Source: Deferribacteraceae bacterium UBA6799 (GTDB lineage: Bacteria > Chrysiogenota > Deferribacteres > Deferribacterales > Geovibrionaceae). Taken from it: DNA of 64,000 bases. Position numbers and translations under genes: made by a program. Position 1 is the stretch's first letter. Every line of letters starts with the position of its first letter. Below are positions 16,130 to 24,717 of the stretch, piece by piece. The notes below the pieces were generated by a model. That model saw only the letters and a list, made by a program, of their open reading frames with translations, was not told where the DNA came from and did no database searches. The stretch spans positions 62,001-126,000 of the forward strand of contig DKFJ01000012.1 of assembly GCA_002452335.1 (NCBI GenBank), read 5' to 3'.

Positions 16130-16152
16130 CCGAGGGTGTTTAACGCCCTCGG
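16130..16152 (+). terminator. Terminator of the hydrogenase-MCP operon
   Basis: Stem CCGAGGG/CCCTCGG with a 9-base loop followed by TTTTATC, 13 bp after the chemoreceptor stop. Confidence 0.8.
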
Positions 16153-16194
16153 TTTTATCTAGCAAAAACTTTTTTTATAAAATATAATAGACCT

Positions 16195-17349
16195 ATGAGT
16201 GAAGCGCTAATTAATAATGAAATATTAAAATGGGCAAGAACCAGATGCAATTATGACACTACTTCTGCATCAAAAAAAGTGAATGTTTCAATAGAGAAAT
16301 TACTTGAGTGGGAAAATGGAATAAAAAAACCAACTTTTAGCCAAGCTCAAAAACTTGCCAATATATACAAAATACCTTTAGGTTATCTTTTTTTAAATAA
16401 AGCTCCCAACGAAACAATTCAATTACCTGATCTAAGAACACTACCAGAGTCAAGAAAACCTTTCAGTGCTGAATTTAAAGATACTATTCTTGATGTTCAA
16501 TATAAACAAAATTGGTATGTTGAATACTTAAAAGAAATAGACTACCCAACTTTAGATTTTGTAGGCAAATTTTCAAAAAATGATAATTATATAGTTATTG
16601 CAAAAGATATTGCAGAAACATTAGGCATAAATGACACATTAAGACAAGAAGCAACAACATATGATAACTTTTTGGCTAAAGTAATTATTAAGATGGAAGA
16701 AGCAGGAATATGGATTATTAAGACTGGTATCGTAAAAAACAACACTCACAGGGCTCTTTCTGTAGAAGAATTTAGAGGATTTTCAATTTCTAATAATTTA
16801 GCTCCCCTTGTTTTTATAAATGGAAAAGACGCAAGAGCAGCTCAAATTTTTACACTAATTCATGAAGTTGCACATATATGGATAGGAATAAGTGGTGTTT
16901 CTGATAATGCTATAAATTTAAACAAAATCCGAATAGATGACGAAACGGAAAAACTTTGCAACAAAATTGCAGGAGAAGTTTTGATCCCTAATGAAAAACT
17001 AATGATTAACTGGGATAGAAATAAAACTATTGATGATAATACACAGCATCTTTCAAACACATTCAAAGTCAGCAAAGTTGTTATCGCAAAACGTGCCTAT
17101 GATGTTAACCTAATAGATTATGAAACATACTCTGAATTTTATTTATCTGAAAAGAATAAGTGGAAAAAAACTAGCAAACCTGGTGGAAACACATATAGCA
17201 ACTATAAATACAGCAATGGGCTCCGCTTTTCAAAAGCAGTTGTTAATCAAGTTTTTGAAGGCAAACTACTTTATACTGATGCTGCAAAGTTATTAAATAT
17301 TTCCCCACACCTTATTGACAAATTTGCTAAAGAACTCGGAGGAAATTAA
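16195..17349 (+). CDS. HTH-XRE and ImmA/IrrE-type metallopeptidase fusion (antitoxin-like)
   Basis: A 384-residue protein. Residues ~8-65 form an XRE-type helix-turn-helix (SASKKVNVSIEKLLEWENGIKKPTFSQAQKLANIYKIPLGYLF); the middle domain has the zinc-protease signature HEVAHIW (~225) with a downstream acidic region, typical of COG2856/ImmA proteins that cleave or sense repressors. The C-terminal ~80 residues include a second possible helical DNA-binding part (VNQVFEGKLLYTDAAKLLNISPHLI). AT-rich codon use differs sharply from its neighbours, which suggests horizontal transfer. The stop touches the PIN gene's start directly, forming a two-gene module. Confidence 0.88.
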   Translation: MSEALINNEILKWARTRCNYDTTSASKKVNVSIEKLLEWENGIKKPTFSQAQKLANIYKIPLGYLFLNKAPNETIQLPDLRTLPESRKPFSAEFKDTILDVQYKQNWYVEYLKEIDYPTLDFVGKFSKNDNYIVIAKDIAETLGINDTLRQEATTYDNFLAKVIIKMEEAGIWIIKTGIVKNNTHRALSVEEFRGFSISNNLAPLVFINGKDARAAQIFTLIHEVAHIWIGISGVSDNAINLNKIRIDDETEKLCNKIAGEVLIPNEKLMINWDRNKTIDDNTQHLSNTFKVSKVVIAKRAYDVNLIDYETYSEFYLSEKNKWKKTSKPGGNTYSNYKYSNGLRFSKAVVNQVFEGKLLYTDAAKLLNISPHLIDKFAKELGGN

Positions 17350-17850
17350 TTGCCTAAGTATTTATTAGATACAAATATTTTTATTCAATCACATAAGCAA
17401 TTTTACAATATGGATTTTTGTCCTGGCTTTTGGAATTGGTTAAACTTATCACAAGAATCGAATATTACTGGAAGTATAATATATGTTATAGATGAGTTAT
17501 GCAAAGGCAATGACATTTTAGCTACATGGGCCTCTGATAACAAAAAGTCTAATTGGGCTATGAATATTGATGATGAACAAACACAAACGATGTTTTCTAA
17601 AATAGTTAATTATGTTGAAGTCACTTATGATGATACCGCTACAAAACAAAAGTTTTATGGTTGTGCAGACCCATGGATTATAGCAAAAGCAGCTGTCACA
17701 GGAGCAACAGTAGTAACACAGGAAAAACTTGTTGTTACAAACTCATCTAAAATCAAAATTCCGAATATTTGTCAACACTTTAACATTAATTACATTAATA
17801 TCTTTGATCTGCTTAAAGTTAATCATGTTAAGTTTATACTAGAAGTCTAG
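17350..17850 (+). CDS. PIN-domain ribonuclease-like protein, DUF4411 family
   Basis: A 166-residue protein starting with TTG directly after the upstream stop; GGAGG lies 8 bases before it. The N-terminus PKYLLDTNIFIQSHK has the first PIN aspartate, followed by a conserved acidic DELCKGND and the late GCADPWIIAKAAVTGATVVTQE, which carries the remaining acidic site. The combination matches DUF4411, a PIN family usually paired with an HTH/ImmA protein as a predicted type II toxin-antitoxin module. Cleavage target unknown. Confidence 0.85.
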   Translation: MPKYLLDTNIFIQSHKQFYNMDFCPGFWNWLNLSQESNITGSIIYVIDELCKGNDILATWASDNKKSNWAMNIDDEQTQTMFSKIVNYVEVTYDDTATKQKFYGCADPWIIAKAAVTGATVVTQEKLVVTNSSKIKIPNICQHFNINYINIFDLLKVNHVKFILEV

Positions 17851-17926
17851 AAATTTAACTTTTTTCTTTGATTTTCCACTCTATTTGTTCTATGTTTATC
17901 CACCAATTTTAAACACGGAGGGTGCT

Positions 17927-18931
17927 ATGAAAGTTTCTGTAATCGGAGCAACAGGCTACACAGGCTACGAACTGATTAAAATTCTGGTCAGACACCCCCG
18001 ATTTGAGATTGGATGTCTTGTCAGCGAAACTTACGAGGGAAAGGCTTTCAGCGAGGTCTATCCCGTGTTCAGAAATCTCTGCGATACCATCATAATGGGC
18101 AGGGACTATGAGACCGTGGCGAAACAGTCCGACGCTGTTTTCCTCTGTCTGCCACATGCGGCGGCACAGCAGGCGGCGAACTTCTTTCACTCCAAAGGGC
18201 TGAAGGTAGTTGATCTTTCCGCCGACTTCAGGATCAAGGACAAGGCGCTTTACGAAAAAGTATATAAGACAGAACACGTCTATCCCGAGCTGCTGGCTCA
18301 GGCGGCATACGGCATGCCCGAAATATTCACCGAAGAGGTGAAAAACGCCACCATGACAGCCAACCCCGGGTGCTATCCCACCACGGTCATCATGCCTCTC
18401 TTCCCCGTGATAAAGGCGGGGCTGATAGACGAAACATACATAATAGCCGACTCAAAGTCCGGCGTATCCGGAGCAGGAAGAAAGGCGGACCTATCCCTCT
18501 CATACTGCGAGGTGAACGAAGACTTCAGACCCTATAACATCTTCGGACACAGACACAACCCTGAGATGAACCATATTCTCGAAAGGGCAGGCAGAAAAGC
18601 GGACGTGCTCTTCACAGCGCACCTGCTGCCTGTGAACAAAGGCATAGAGACGACACTCTACGCCCGAACAGACAGAACAGCGGGCGAGATCGCCGCCTGT
18701 ATGAAGGATTTTTATAAAGACCGCCGATTCGTAAGGATTTACGACAACGGTCATATCCCTTCTCTGAAGGATGTGGTGGACACTAACTTTATCGACATAT
18801 CCGTCTTCGAAAAGGACGGAAAACTGATAATAGTATCCGCCATCGACAACCTGATAAAGGGATCCAGCGGTGTCGCCGTACAAAACCTGAACCTGATGTG
18901 CGGACTGGAAGAAACTGCTGGTATAATATAA
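17927..18931 (+). CDS. argC: N-acetyl-gamma-glutamyl-phosphate reductase
   Basis: The third step of arginine biosynthesis: NADPH-dependent reduction of N-acetylglutamyl phosphate to the semialdehyde. The 334-residue protein starts MKVSVIGATGYTGYELIKIL (Rossmann GxTGYxG), has the active-site Cys in ANPGCYPTT and the SKSGVSGAGR loop, and ends with the family's GSSGVAVQNLNLM. The ATG at 17927 is chosen because CGGAGGG lies 4 bases upstream. It is followed 27 bp later by argJ. argB and argD are not nearby. Confidence 0.97.
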   Translation: MKVSVIGATGYTGYELIKILVRHPRFEIGCLVSETYEGKAFSEVYPVFRNLCDTIIMGRDYETVAKQSDAVFLCLPHAAAQQAANFFHSKGLKVVDLSADFRIKDKALYEKVYKTEHVYPELLAQAAYGMPEIFTEEVKNATMTANPGCYPTTVIMPLFPVIKAGLIDETYIIADSKSGVSGAGRKADLSLSYCEVNEDFRPYNIFGHRHNPEMNHILERAGRKADVLFTAHLLPVNKGIETTLYARTDRTAGEIAACMKDFYKDRRFVRIYDNGHIPSLKDVVDTNFIDISVFEKDGKLIIVSAIDNLIKGSSGVAVQNLNLMCGLEETAGII

Positions 18932-18958
18932 TCAGTACTCATCAACGGAGAATTTAAA

Positions 18959-20158
18959 ATGCAGAAGATAAATAAAGCAGGGGTGTGCGCCCCTTTAGGA
19001 TTTCTCGCCTCAGCGGTGAATGCCGATGTGAAAGGCAAAGGCAAAGAAAAGAACGACATGTGCCTCATCTATTCCGAGACTCCCTTCAAAATGGCAGGTG
19101 TGTTCACCAAGAACACCTTCAAGGCGGCTCCCGTCAGACACGCCATAGAGGCGCTGAAGATAAACAAGGAATATCAGGCGGTGCTGGTGAACAGCGGAAA
19201 CGCCAACGCCTGCACAGGTCAGCAGGGAATAGACGCCTGTGCGGAACTGACATCCGCCGTGGCGGACGCTCTGGATATCGACCATAACAAAGTTCTTATG
19301 TCCTCCACAGGCACCATCGGGGTTCAGCTTCCGGTGGAGAGAATGAAAAAGCACATAGACACTCTGGTGGACGAGCTGGATGACGGCAACTCTGACCTGT
19401 TCGCGGAAGCCATACTCACCACAGACACATTTCCCAAACAATGCGGTGTGCTGGTGGAAACAAAAAACGGAGCCTATGTAGTGGCTGGAGCGGCTAAAGG
19501 CGCCGGAATGATCGCCCCGAACATGGCGACCATGCTCTGCTACATCACCACAGACGCTGTAGTGAGCGACAAAAACCTTCAGACAGTGCTGGAAACAGCG
19601 GTGAACGGTTCATTCAACAGCATCACGGTGGACAACGACATGAGCACCAACGACACTGTTTTTCTGATGGCTAACGGCATGAGCGGGATAATCCCCAACC
19701 AGAACGAGCTTCAGGAGGCGGTAAATCTGGTCACTCTGGAGCTGGCAAAAGCCATAGTGAAAGACGGCGAGGGAGCCACAAAATTCATCACGGTGAACGT
19801 GAAAGGGGCAGACAGCGACGACGACGCAAAAAAATGCGCCTTTCTCATAGCCAACTCACCTCTTGTCAAAACCATGTTCCACGGCGAAGACCCTAACTGG
19901 GGCAGACTGCTCGCCTGTGTGGGCGCCAGTCAGGTGAAGGCGGACGAATCACAGACAGACCTTTATTTCGAAGATCTGCTCTATGTGAAGAACGGACTCA
20001 TCATAGACGAAAAGATGGAGTCAAAGGCCGCCGAGATAATGAAACAGGCGGAGATATCCATCACCCTCGACCTGAACATGGGAAAAGGCGAGGCCAAGGT
20101 ATACACCTGCGATCTCAGCAGGGAATACATAGCCATCAACGCCGATTACAGAAGCTGA
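18959..20158 (+). CDS. argJ: Glutamate N-acetyltransferase / amino-acid N-acetyltransferase ArgJ
   Basis: ArgJ moves the acetyl group from N-acetylornithine to glutamate, recycling acetyl in arginine synthesis. The 399-residue protein has the self-cleavage site in KGAGMIAPNMATMLCYI, where the Thr of MATML becomes the N-terminal nucleophile of the beta chain; upstream motifs include VNSGNANACTGQQG and SSTGTIGVQLP, and downstream FNSITVDNDMSTNDT and DPNWGRLL. Length is normal. Whether it is bi- or monofunctional (argA activity) cannot be read here. Cotranscribed with argC; terminator follows. Confidence 0.97.
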   Translation: MQKINKAGVCAPLGFLASAVNADVKGKGKEKNDMCLIYSETPFKMAGVFTKNTFKAAPVRHAIEALKINKEYQAVLVNSGNANACTGQQGIDACAELTSAVADALDIDHNKVLMSSTGTIGVQLPVERMKKHIDTLVDELDDGNSDLFAEAILTTDTFPKQCGVLVETKNGAYVVAGAAKGAGMIAPNMATMLCYITTDAVVSDKNLQTVLETAVNGSFNSITVDNDMSTNDTVFLMANGMSGIIPNQNELQEAVNLVTLELAKAIVKDGEGATKFITVNVKGADSDDDAKKCAFLIANSPLVKTMFHGEDPNWGRLLACVGASQVKADESQTDLYFEDLLYVKNGLIIDEKMESKAAEIMKQAEISITLDLNMGKGEAKVYTCDLSREYIAINADYRS

Positions 20159-20170
20159 TATTAAATCCGG

Positions 20171-20192
20171 AGCCCCTCTTTCCTGAGGGGCT
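20171..20192 (+). terminator. Terminator after argJ
   Basis: 8-bp stem AGCCCCTC/GAGGGGCT with loop TTTCCT, followed by TTTTTG. Confidence 0.88.
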
Positions 20193-20390
20193 TTTTGTTT
20201 CCCGTCTTTTTTTCTCTGAAAAATCGCATAGACAAACCGTAAAACCATCATATATTATTAATCAGACGTTACACTATACACAAATTCACCATAGGGTTAA
20301 TAAATATAGTTGTTGTTTAAAACAACTGATAAAAAAAATGAAATAATCCTCGTTAACCCCTTTCGCTATTATTTAACTGCGGAGCGTATT

Positions 20391-21903
20391 ATGACCATTT
20401 CGAAAGTGCCTGTCTGGATTAAAATAATTCTTCCCCTCACAGCCTCTCTGGCGCTTTTCATCTTCATAATATTCGGCGTGCATATGCCGGAGATCAAAAC
20501 CCGCCTGCTGATACAGAAAAAAGAACAGATAAGGGATCTGACGCAGACCGCGGTGGATATCGCCCGTCATAATTACATGCTGTACGCTTCCGGCAGAATG
20601 ACCGAAACCGAGGCAAAACAGCAGGCTGTCGACCTGATAGCCGATATCCGGTTCGGTCCGGAGAACAAGGACTACTTCTGGATTACTGACTATGAGCCGA
20701 AGATGGTTATGCATCCATACAGACCTGACCTGAACGGAAAGAATCTGAAAGGTTTCGCCGACCCGGCGGGAAAACACCTGTTTGTGGATATGGTGAAGGT
20801 AACCGAAAGCTCCGGTGAAGGTTTTATAGAATACATGTGGCAGTGGAAAGACGACAGCTCGCATATTGTGCCGAAGATATCTTATGTGAAGAGATTCGAC
20901 CAGTGGAACTGGATCATAGGTACAGGCGTTTATATGAAGGATATGGACGCAGAGGTCAGAACCCAGGCGGAAAAGCTGCTCACATACACCATGATGGTGT
21001 TCGTGTTCATCATACTGCTGTCCGGATATGTGATCTATTCCGCTTTCAGAACCAACAAAAGTCTGATGATCAGTGAACACCAGCTGCGCCTGCTGAACGA
21101 AAAGCTGGAAGAAAAAGTGCGTGAGCGCACTAACGATCTGGAAGCGTCTCTGGATAATCTGAAAAAGACCCAGAGCCAGCTTATCGAATCAGAAAAGATG
21201 GCGTCGCTGGGAAATCTTGTCGCCGGTGTTGCCCACGAGATAAACACGCCCATAGGCATAGGCGTAACCTCCGCCACATTTCTGGAAGACAAGCTGAAAG
21301 AGCTGAAATCCGCCTACAACACCGGCAGCATGAAAAAGAGCGATCTGGACAAATTCCTCGATCTCTCTGAAGAATCTGTAAAGAATATAACCGTGAACCT
21401 GCTGAGGGCGGCTAATCTTATAAAAAGTTTTAAACAGGTGGCTGTGGATCAGTCCAGCGAAATGCCCAGAGAGTTCAATCTGAAGCATTATCTGGGGGAC
21501 ATACTCATGAGTCTGCGTCCCAAGCTGAAAACCACCAGACACCAGATAATTATAAACGCCCCGGAAGATCTGGTAATCAACTCATATCCGGGAGTTTTTA
21601 TGCAGATATTCTCCAACCTGATAATGAACAGTCTCATACACGGGTTCGAGGGTATAGAACAGGGAAAAATAACCATCGACCTTAAGACAGAGGCGGGAAG
21701 CATCACAATCGTCTTCTCAGACAACGGTCATGGTATGAAACAGGAACAACGGTGGATCCGGTCTGGGTATGAACGTGGTGTACAACCTTGTTACCAGAAA
21801 ACTGGGAGGCACAATATTCGTATCCAGCGAAGAGGGTAAGGGCTCAGTATTTATTATCACCCTTCCGGGAGAAACCAGCCATGAGAAACACAATGGACAA
21901 TAA
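20391..21903 (+). pseudogene. Cache-domain sensor histidine kinase, broken in the ATPase domain
   Basis: The N-terminus (from ATG 20391, with GCGGAGC upstream) has a membrane helix, a periplasmic single Cache domain (DYFWITDYEPKMVMHPYRPDLNGKNLKG), a second helix (~200-220), a coiled coil and a HisKA-like H-box GVAHEINTPIGIG. The N-box (NLIMNSLIHGFEG) and G1 box (DNGHGM) are present. Right after HGMKQE the frame is lost: it runs in the wrong frame to a stop at 21839, while a second frame (21748-21903) reads NGGSGLGMNVVYNLVTRKLGG, the normal G2 box and C-terminus. The F-box between (about 15-20 residues) is missing, so a deletion whose length is not a multiple of three occurred here. The restored C-terminus would overlap the next gene. 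Confidence 0.85.
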
Positions 21904-23443
21904 CGACCTGCTTGTCTTCGCAGATGAAGAACCGAAGAGAGAAGCGGAAAAAGACAGCTTCTGGCATGTTCTGATAGTGGATGACGAAGAGGACATCCAC
22001 ACCACCACCCGTCTGGTTCTGGACGATTTTGAGTTTGAAGGAAAAAAATTAAAATTCACCAGCGCCTATACCGCAGATGAGGCATACAGACTGCTGAAGG
22101 ATGAGAACGATTTTTCCGTCGTTCTTCTGGATGTGGTGATGGAGAGCAACCATGCCGGTCTGCATCTGGCGAACATCATCAGAAACGAGCTGCGCAACAA
22201 CTTTATCCGTATAATCCTGCGCACCGGGCAGCCGGGAGAGGCGCCGGAGCGGAAAGTTATCGCCGAGTATGATATAAACGATTATAAGAACAAGGCGGAG
22301 CTCACCAGCCAGCAGCTCTTCACATGCATGTATTCAGCTCTCAGGTCATACAGAGACCTGAATATCATAAACAGAAACCGCAACGGTCTTCAGAATATCA
22401 TCGAGTCCACAGCCAACCTGTTCAAAAGGCAGAATATAGAACATCTGGCTCAGGGAGTGCTGACTCAGGTGATCTCTCTTCTGGGGCTGGAGAACTCATA
22501 CTACATCAGCACGTCCGGCTTTACGGCGTCACAGAAGAACAACAGCGAATACGAGATAATAGCCGCCACCGGAAGGTTCGAAAGCTGTACAGGCGCAATT
22601 ATGGACGACTGCAAACCGATCCCGCAGGAGGTCATTCCCTTTCTGAAAGAAGCGGTGGAAAAGGGTCAGAGCGGTTTCATAGGCAAGCACTATGTGGGAT
22701 ATTTCCCCACTATGAAGGACAAGATACATCTGCTATTTGTGGAGAACTGCCGTCAGGAAAATGAGAACGCTATAGAGAGTCTTTTAACTCTGTTTAACCA
22801 CAACGCCGGAATCGCCTTCGACAACGTGATACTGAACAAGGAGATCACGGACACCCAGATAGACATCATCTACCGTCTTGGCGAGGTGGTGGAGAGCAGA
22901 TCGAAAGAGACCGCTTTTCACGTTAAACGGGTGGCAGAATACACCTATACCATCGCCCGAGCTCTGGGGCTTCCGGTGGAGGAAGCGGAGCTGTATAAGA
23001 TGGCTTCCCACATGCACGATATCGGCAAGATAGGCATAGCTGATTCCATTCTGCTGAAACCGGGCAAACTGTCCGAAGATGAAAGGGTTATCATGAAAAC
23101 CCACACCGACATAGGCTACAACATGCTGAAAGCGTCCAGCAGAACCATGCTGAAAACCAGCGCCGTCATAGCCAGAGAACACCATGAATACTGGGACGGC
23201 ACAGGATATCCCAGAGGTCTGATGGGCGAGGAGATACACATAGCCGCCCGCATAGTATGTCTGGCGGACATATATGATGCCCTGTGCAGCAAGAGAGTCT
23301 ACAAACAGCCGTGGTCAGAAGAAGAGACAATACTTTTTATAAAGCAGAATACAGGAAAAATCTTCGATCCGGCGATAGTGGACGCTTTTTTCAGGGTATA
23401 TAAACGGATACAGGAAATCAAAGAACAGTATAGAGATCAGTGA
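21881..23443 (+). CDS. Response regulator with DUF3369 and HD-GYP phosphodiesterase
   Basis: A 520-residue effector. Receiver domain (VLIVDDEEDIH, phospho-acceptor Asp in VVLLDVVM), a DUF3369 linker domain (residues ~170-320), then HD-GYP with the HMHDIGKIGI metal motif, AREHHEYWDGTGYP (HHExxDGxGYP) and the GYP triad, predicting hydrolysis of cyclic-di-GMP. Start: ATG 21881, with GGGAG upstream; an ATG at 21788 has no RBS. It overlaps the end of the ancestral kinase frame, so the two were translationally coupled partners; the kinase now looks broken. Confidence 0.93.
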   Translation: MRNTMDNNDLLVFADEEPKREAEKDSFWHVLIVDDEEDIHTTTRLVLDDFEFEGKKLKFTSAYTADEAYRLLKDENDFSVVLLDVVMESNHAGLHLANIIRNELRNNFIRIILRTGQPGEAPERKVIAEYDINDYKNKAELTSQQLFTCMYSALRSYRDLNIINRNRNGLQNIIESTANLFKRQNIEHLAQGVLTQVISLLGLENSYYISTSGFTASQKNNSEYEIIAATGRFESCTGAIMDDCKPIPQEVIPFLKEAVEKGQSGFIGKHYVGYFPTMKDKIHLLFVENCRQENENAIESLLTLFNHNAGIAFDNVILNKEITDTQIDIIYRLGEVVESRSKETAFHVKRVAEYTYTIARALGLPVEEAELYKMASHMHDIGKIGIADSILLKPGKLSEDERVIMKTHTDIGYNMLKASSRTMLKTSAVIAREHHEYWDGTGYPRGLMGEEIHIAARIVCLADIYDALCSKRVYKQPWSEEETILFIKQNTGKIFDPAIVDAFFRVYKRIQEIKEQYRDQ

Positions 23444-23448
23444 TAATA

Positions 23449-23472
23449 AAAGGCGGTGTTTTCACCGCCTTT
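23449..23472. terminator. Bidirectional terminator between converging genes
   Basis: 10-bp stem AAAGGCGGTG/CACCGCCTTT with loop TTTT, A-run and T-run on both sides, between the HD-GYP and pirin genes. Confidence 0.88.
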
Positions 23473-23473
23473 T

Positions 23474-24181
23474 TTACATAGGAACTTCTATCAGTATAAT
23501 GTCCGATTCAGCATCGACATCCAGCCGCACCGTGTCGGCGTTCTCTATCTCTGCGGCGTCTCTGCGCCCCAGTCTCTCTCCGTTCACTGTCACCCTGCCT
23601 TCCACAACGAAGACATACAGGGCGTCTCCGTCTCTCTTTACTTTATAGTCCACTGACTGCCCTCCGCTCAGAAAGCCTCTCATGATCCATGCGTCCTGAT
23701 GAAATGTAAGCCCCTCTTCATCCGGATCTCCGGACACAACGGTTATCAGCCATCCTCTGCTGCTTTCAAAATCAAAGACCGCCTGCTCATATTCAGGAGC
23801 GATATCCCTGTCCCTTGTCTTTATCCATATCTGAAACAGCTTCAGAACCTCATCATCAGACGGATTCCACTCGGAATGAAGTATGCCGGAGCCGGCGCTC
23901 ATCCTCTGCACCTCGCCCGGTCTGATGACAGATCCGCTGCCCATGCTGTCCTTGTGCTCCACAGCGCCTTCGGTGACGATGGTCACTATCTCCATGTTGT
24001 CGTGCGGGTGCATGGGAAATCCGGTGGAAGGCGCTATTTCGTCATCGTTAAAAACTCTCAAAGCGCCCAGCCCCATTCGTTTTCTGTCGAAATAGTCAGC
24101 GAAGCTGTAGCTGAAGGCGGATCTCAGCCAGCCGTGATCTGCGCCTCCCCTGCTCCCGTTTCTGTATATTGTGGTTTTCAT
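23474..24181 (-). CDS. Pirin-family protein (YhhW-like bicupin)
   Basis: A 235-residue bicupin. The first cupin has the metal-binding set in GFPMHPHDNMEIVTIVTEG and GSGILHSEWN (two His, a third His and a Glu), as in YhhW, which shows quercetin 2,3-dioxygenase activity in vitro. The C-terminal cupin lacks such ligands. Physiological substrate unknown. It overlaps the MarR-family gene by 4 bases (ATGA), so the regulator and the enzyme form one operon, probably controlled by the palindrome upstream. Confidence 0.92.
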   Translation of the reverse strand: MKTTIYRNGSRGGADHGWLRSAFSYSFADYFDRKRMGLGALRVFNDDEIAPSTGFPMHPHDNMEIVTIVTEGAVEHKDSMGSGSVIRPGEVQRMSAGSGILHSEWNPSDDEVLKLFQIWIKTRDRDIAPEYEQAVFDFESSRGWLITVVSGDPDEEGLTFHQDAWIMRGFLSGGQSVDYKVKRDGDALYVFVVEGRVTVNGERLGRRDAAEIENADTVRLDVDAESDIILIEVPM

Positions 24182-24636
24182 TTTTCTCTCCTGTTCGCTT
24201 TCTCCAGTCTGCGCAGAAGCGATGACATCTCAGTCAGCTCGTCATCTGTCATACAGGAGAAATAGTCAGCCATATTTCCGGCGTGAACCGGAAAAATCTT
24301 TTCTATCAGATCATATCCGTCCTTAGTTACAGTCAGCTTGATCACTCTTCTGTCTTCTGCGTCCTGCTCGGAGGATATCAGCCCTTTTTCCTTCAGGTTT
24401 CTCACCACCACGGTCATGTTTCCCGGCGTGCTGAGCACCAGACGGGTCAGCTCGCCCACAGATAGCGTGCCCATGTGATAAAGAGCCTCCAGAACGCCGA
24501 ACTGATCCAGAGTGAGTCCTTTGCTCTCTATGAACACCGTCTCCCTCGCTCTGATGTTTCTAAATGCTCTGGACATCTCTATCCAAGCTCTCATGGCGGC
24601 GTCAGATTTTTTTCCGTATGATTTTTTTGTTTTCAT
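24178..24636 (-). CDS. MarR-family transcriptional regulator
   Basis: A 152-residue winged-helix regulator. The core reads FGVLEALYHMGTLSVGELTRLVLSTPGNMTVVVRNLKEKGLISSEQDAEDRRVIKLTVTKDG, with the recognition helix (PGNMTVVVRNL) and the DxRxxxxxLT wing of MarR proteins. It heads the two-gene operon with pirin. A perfect 16-bp palindrome lies 23 bp upstream of its start, consistent with autorepression relieved by a small molecule or an oxidant. Confidence 0.94.
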   Translation of the reverse strand: MKTKKSYGKKSDAAMRAWIEMSRAFRNIRARETVFIESKGLTLDQFGVLEALYHMGTLSVGELTRLVLSTPGNMTVVVRNLKEKGLISSEQDAEDRRVIKLTVTKDGYDLIEKIFPVHAGNMADYFSCMTDDELTEMSSLLRRLEKANRREK

Positions 24637-24658
24637 GTCTGCCTCTGATATGAAATAT

Positions 24659-24674
24659 ATTACTAATTAGTAAT
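24659..24674. promoter_or_regulatory. Perfect 16-bp palindrome, likely MarR operator
   Basis: ATTACTAATTAGTAAT is fully self-complementary and sits just upstream of the marR-pirin operon. TTAGTAAT-type half-sites are common for MarR proteins of phenol or redox response. Confidence 0.75.
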
Positions 24675-24691
24675 AATGCAACAGAAAAAAA

Positions 24692-24707
24692 GCGGTGTTT
24701 CCACCGC
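24692..24707. terminator. Terminator after the ammonium transporter gene
   Basis: Stem GCGGTG/CACCGC with loop TTTC, with long A/T flanks (AAAAAAA on the left acts as the T-run for the minus strand), 10 bp beyond the amt stop. Confidence 0.8.
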
Positions 24708-24717
24708 CTTTTTATTA

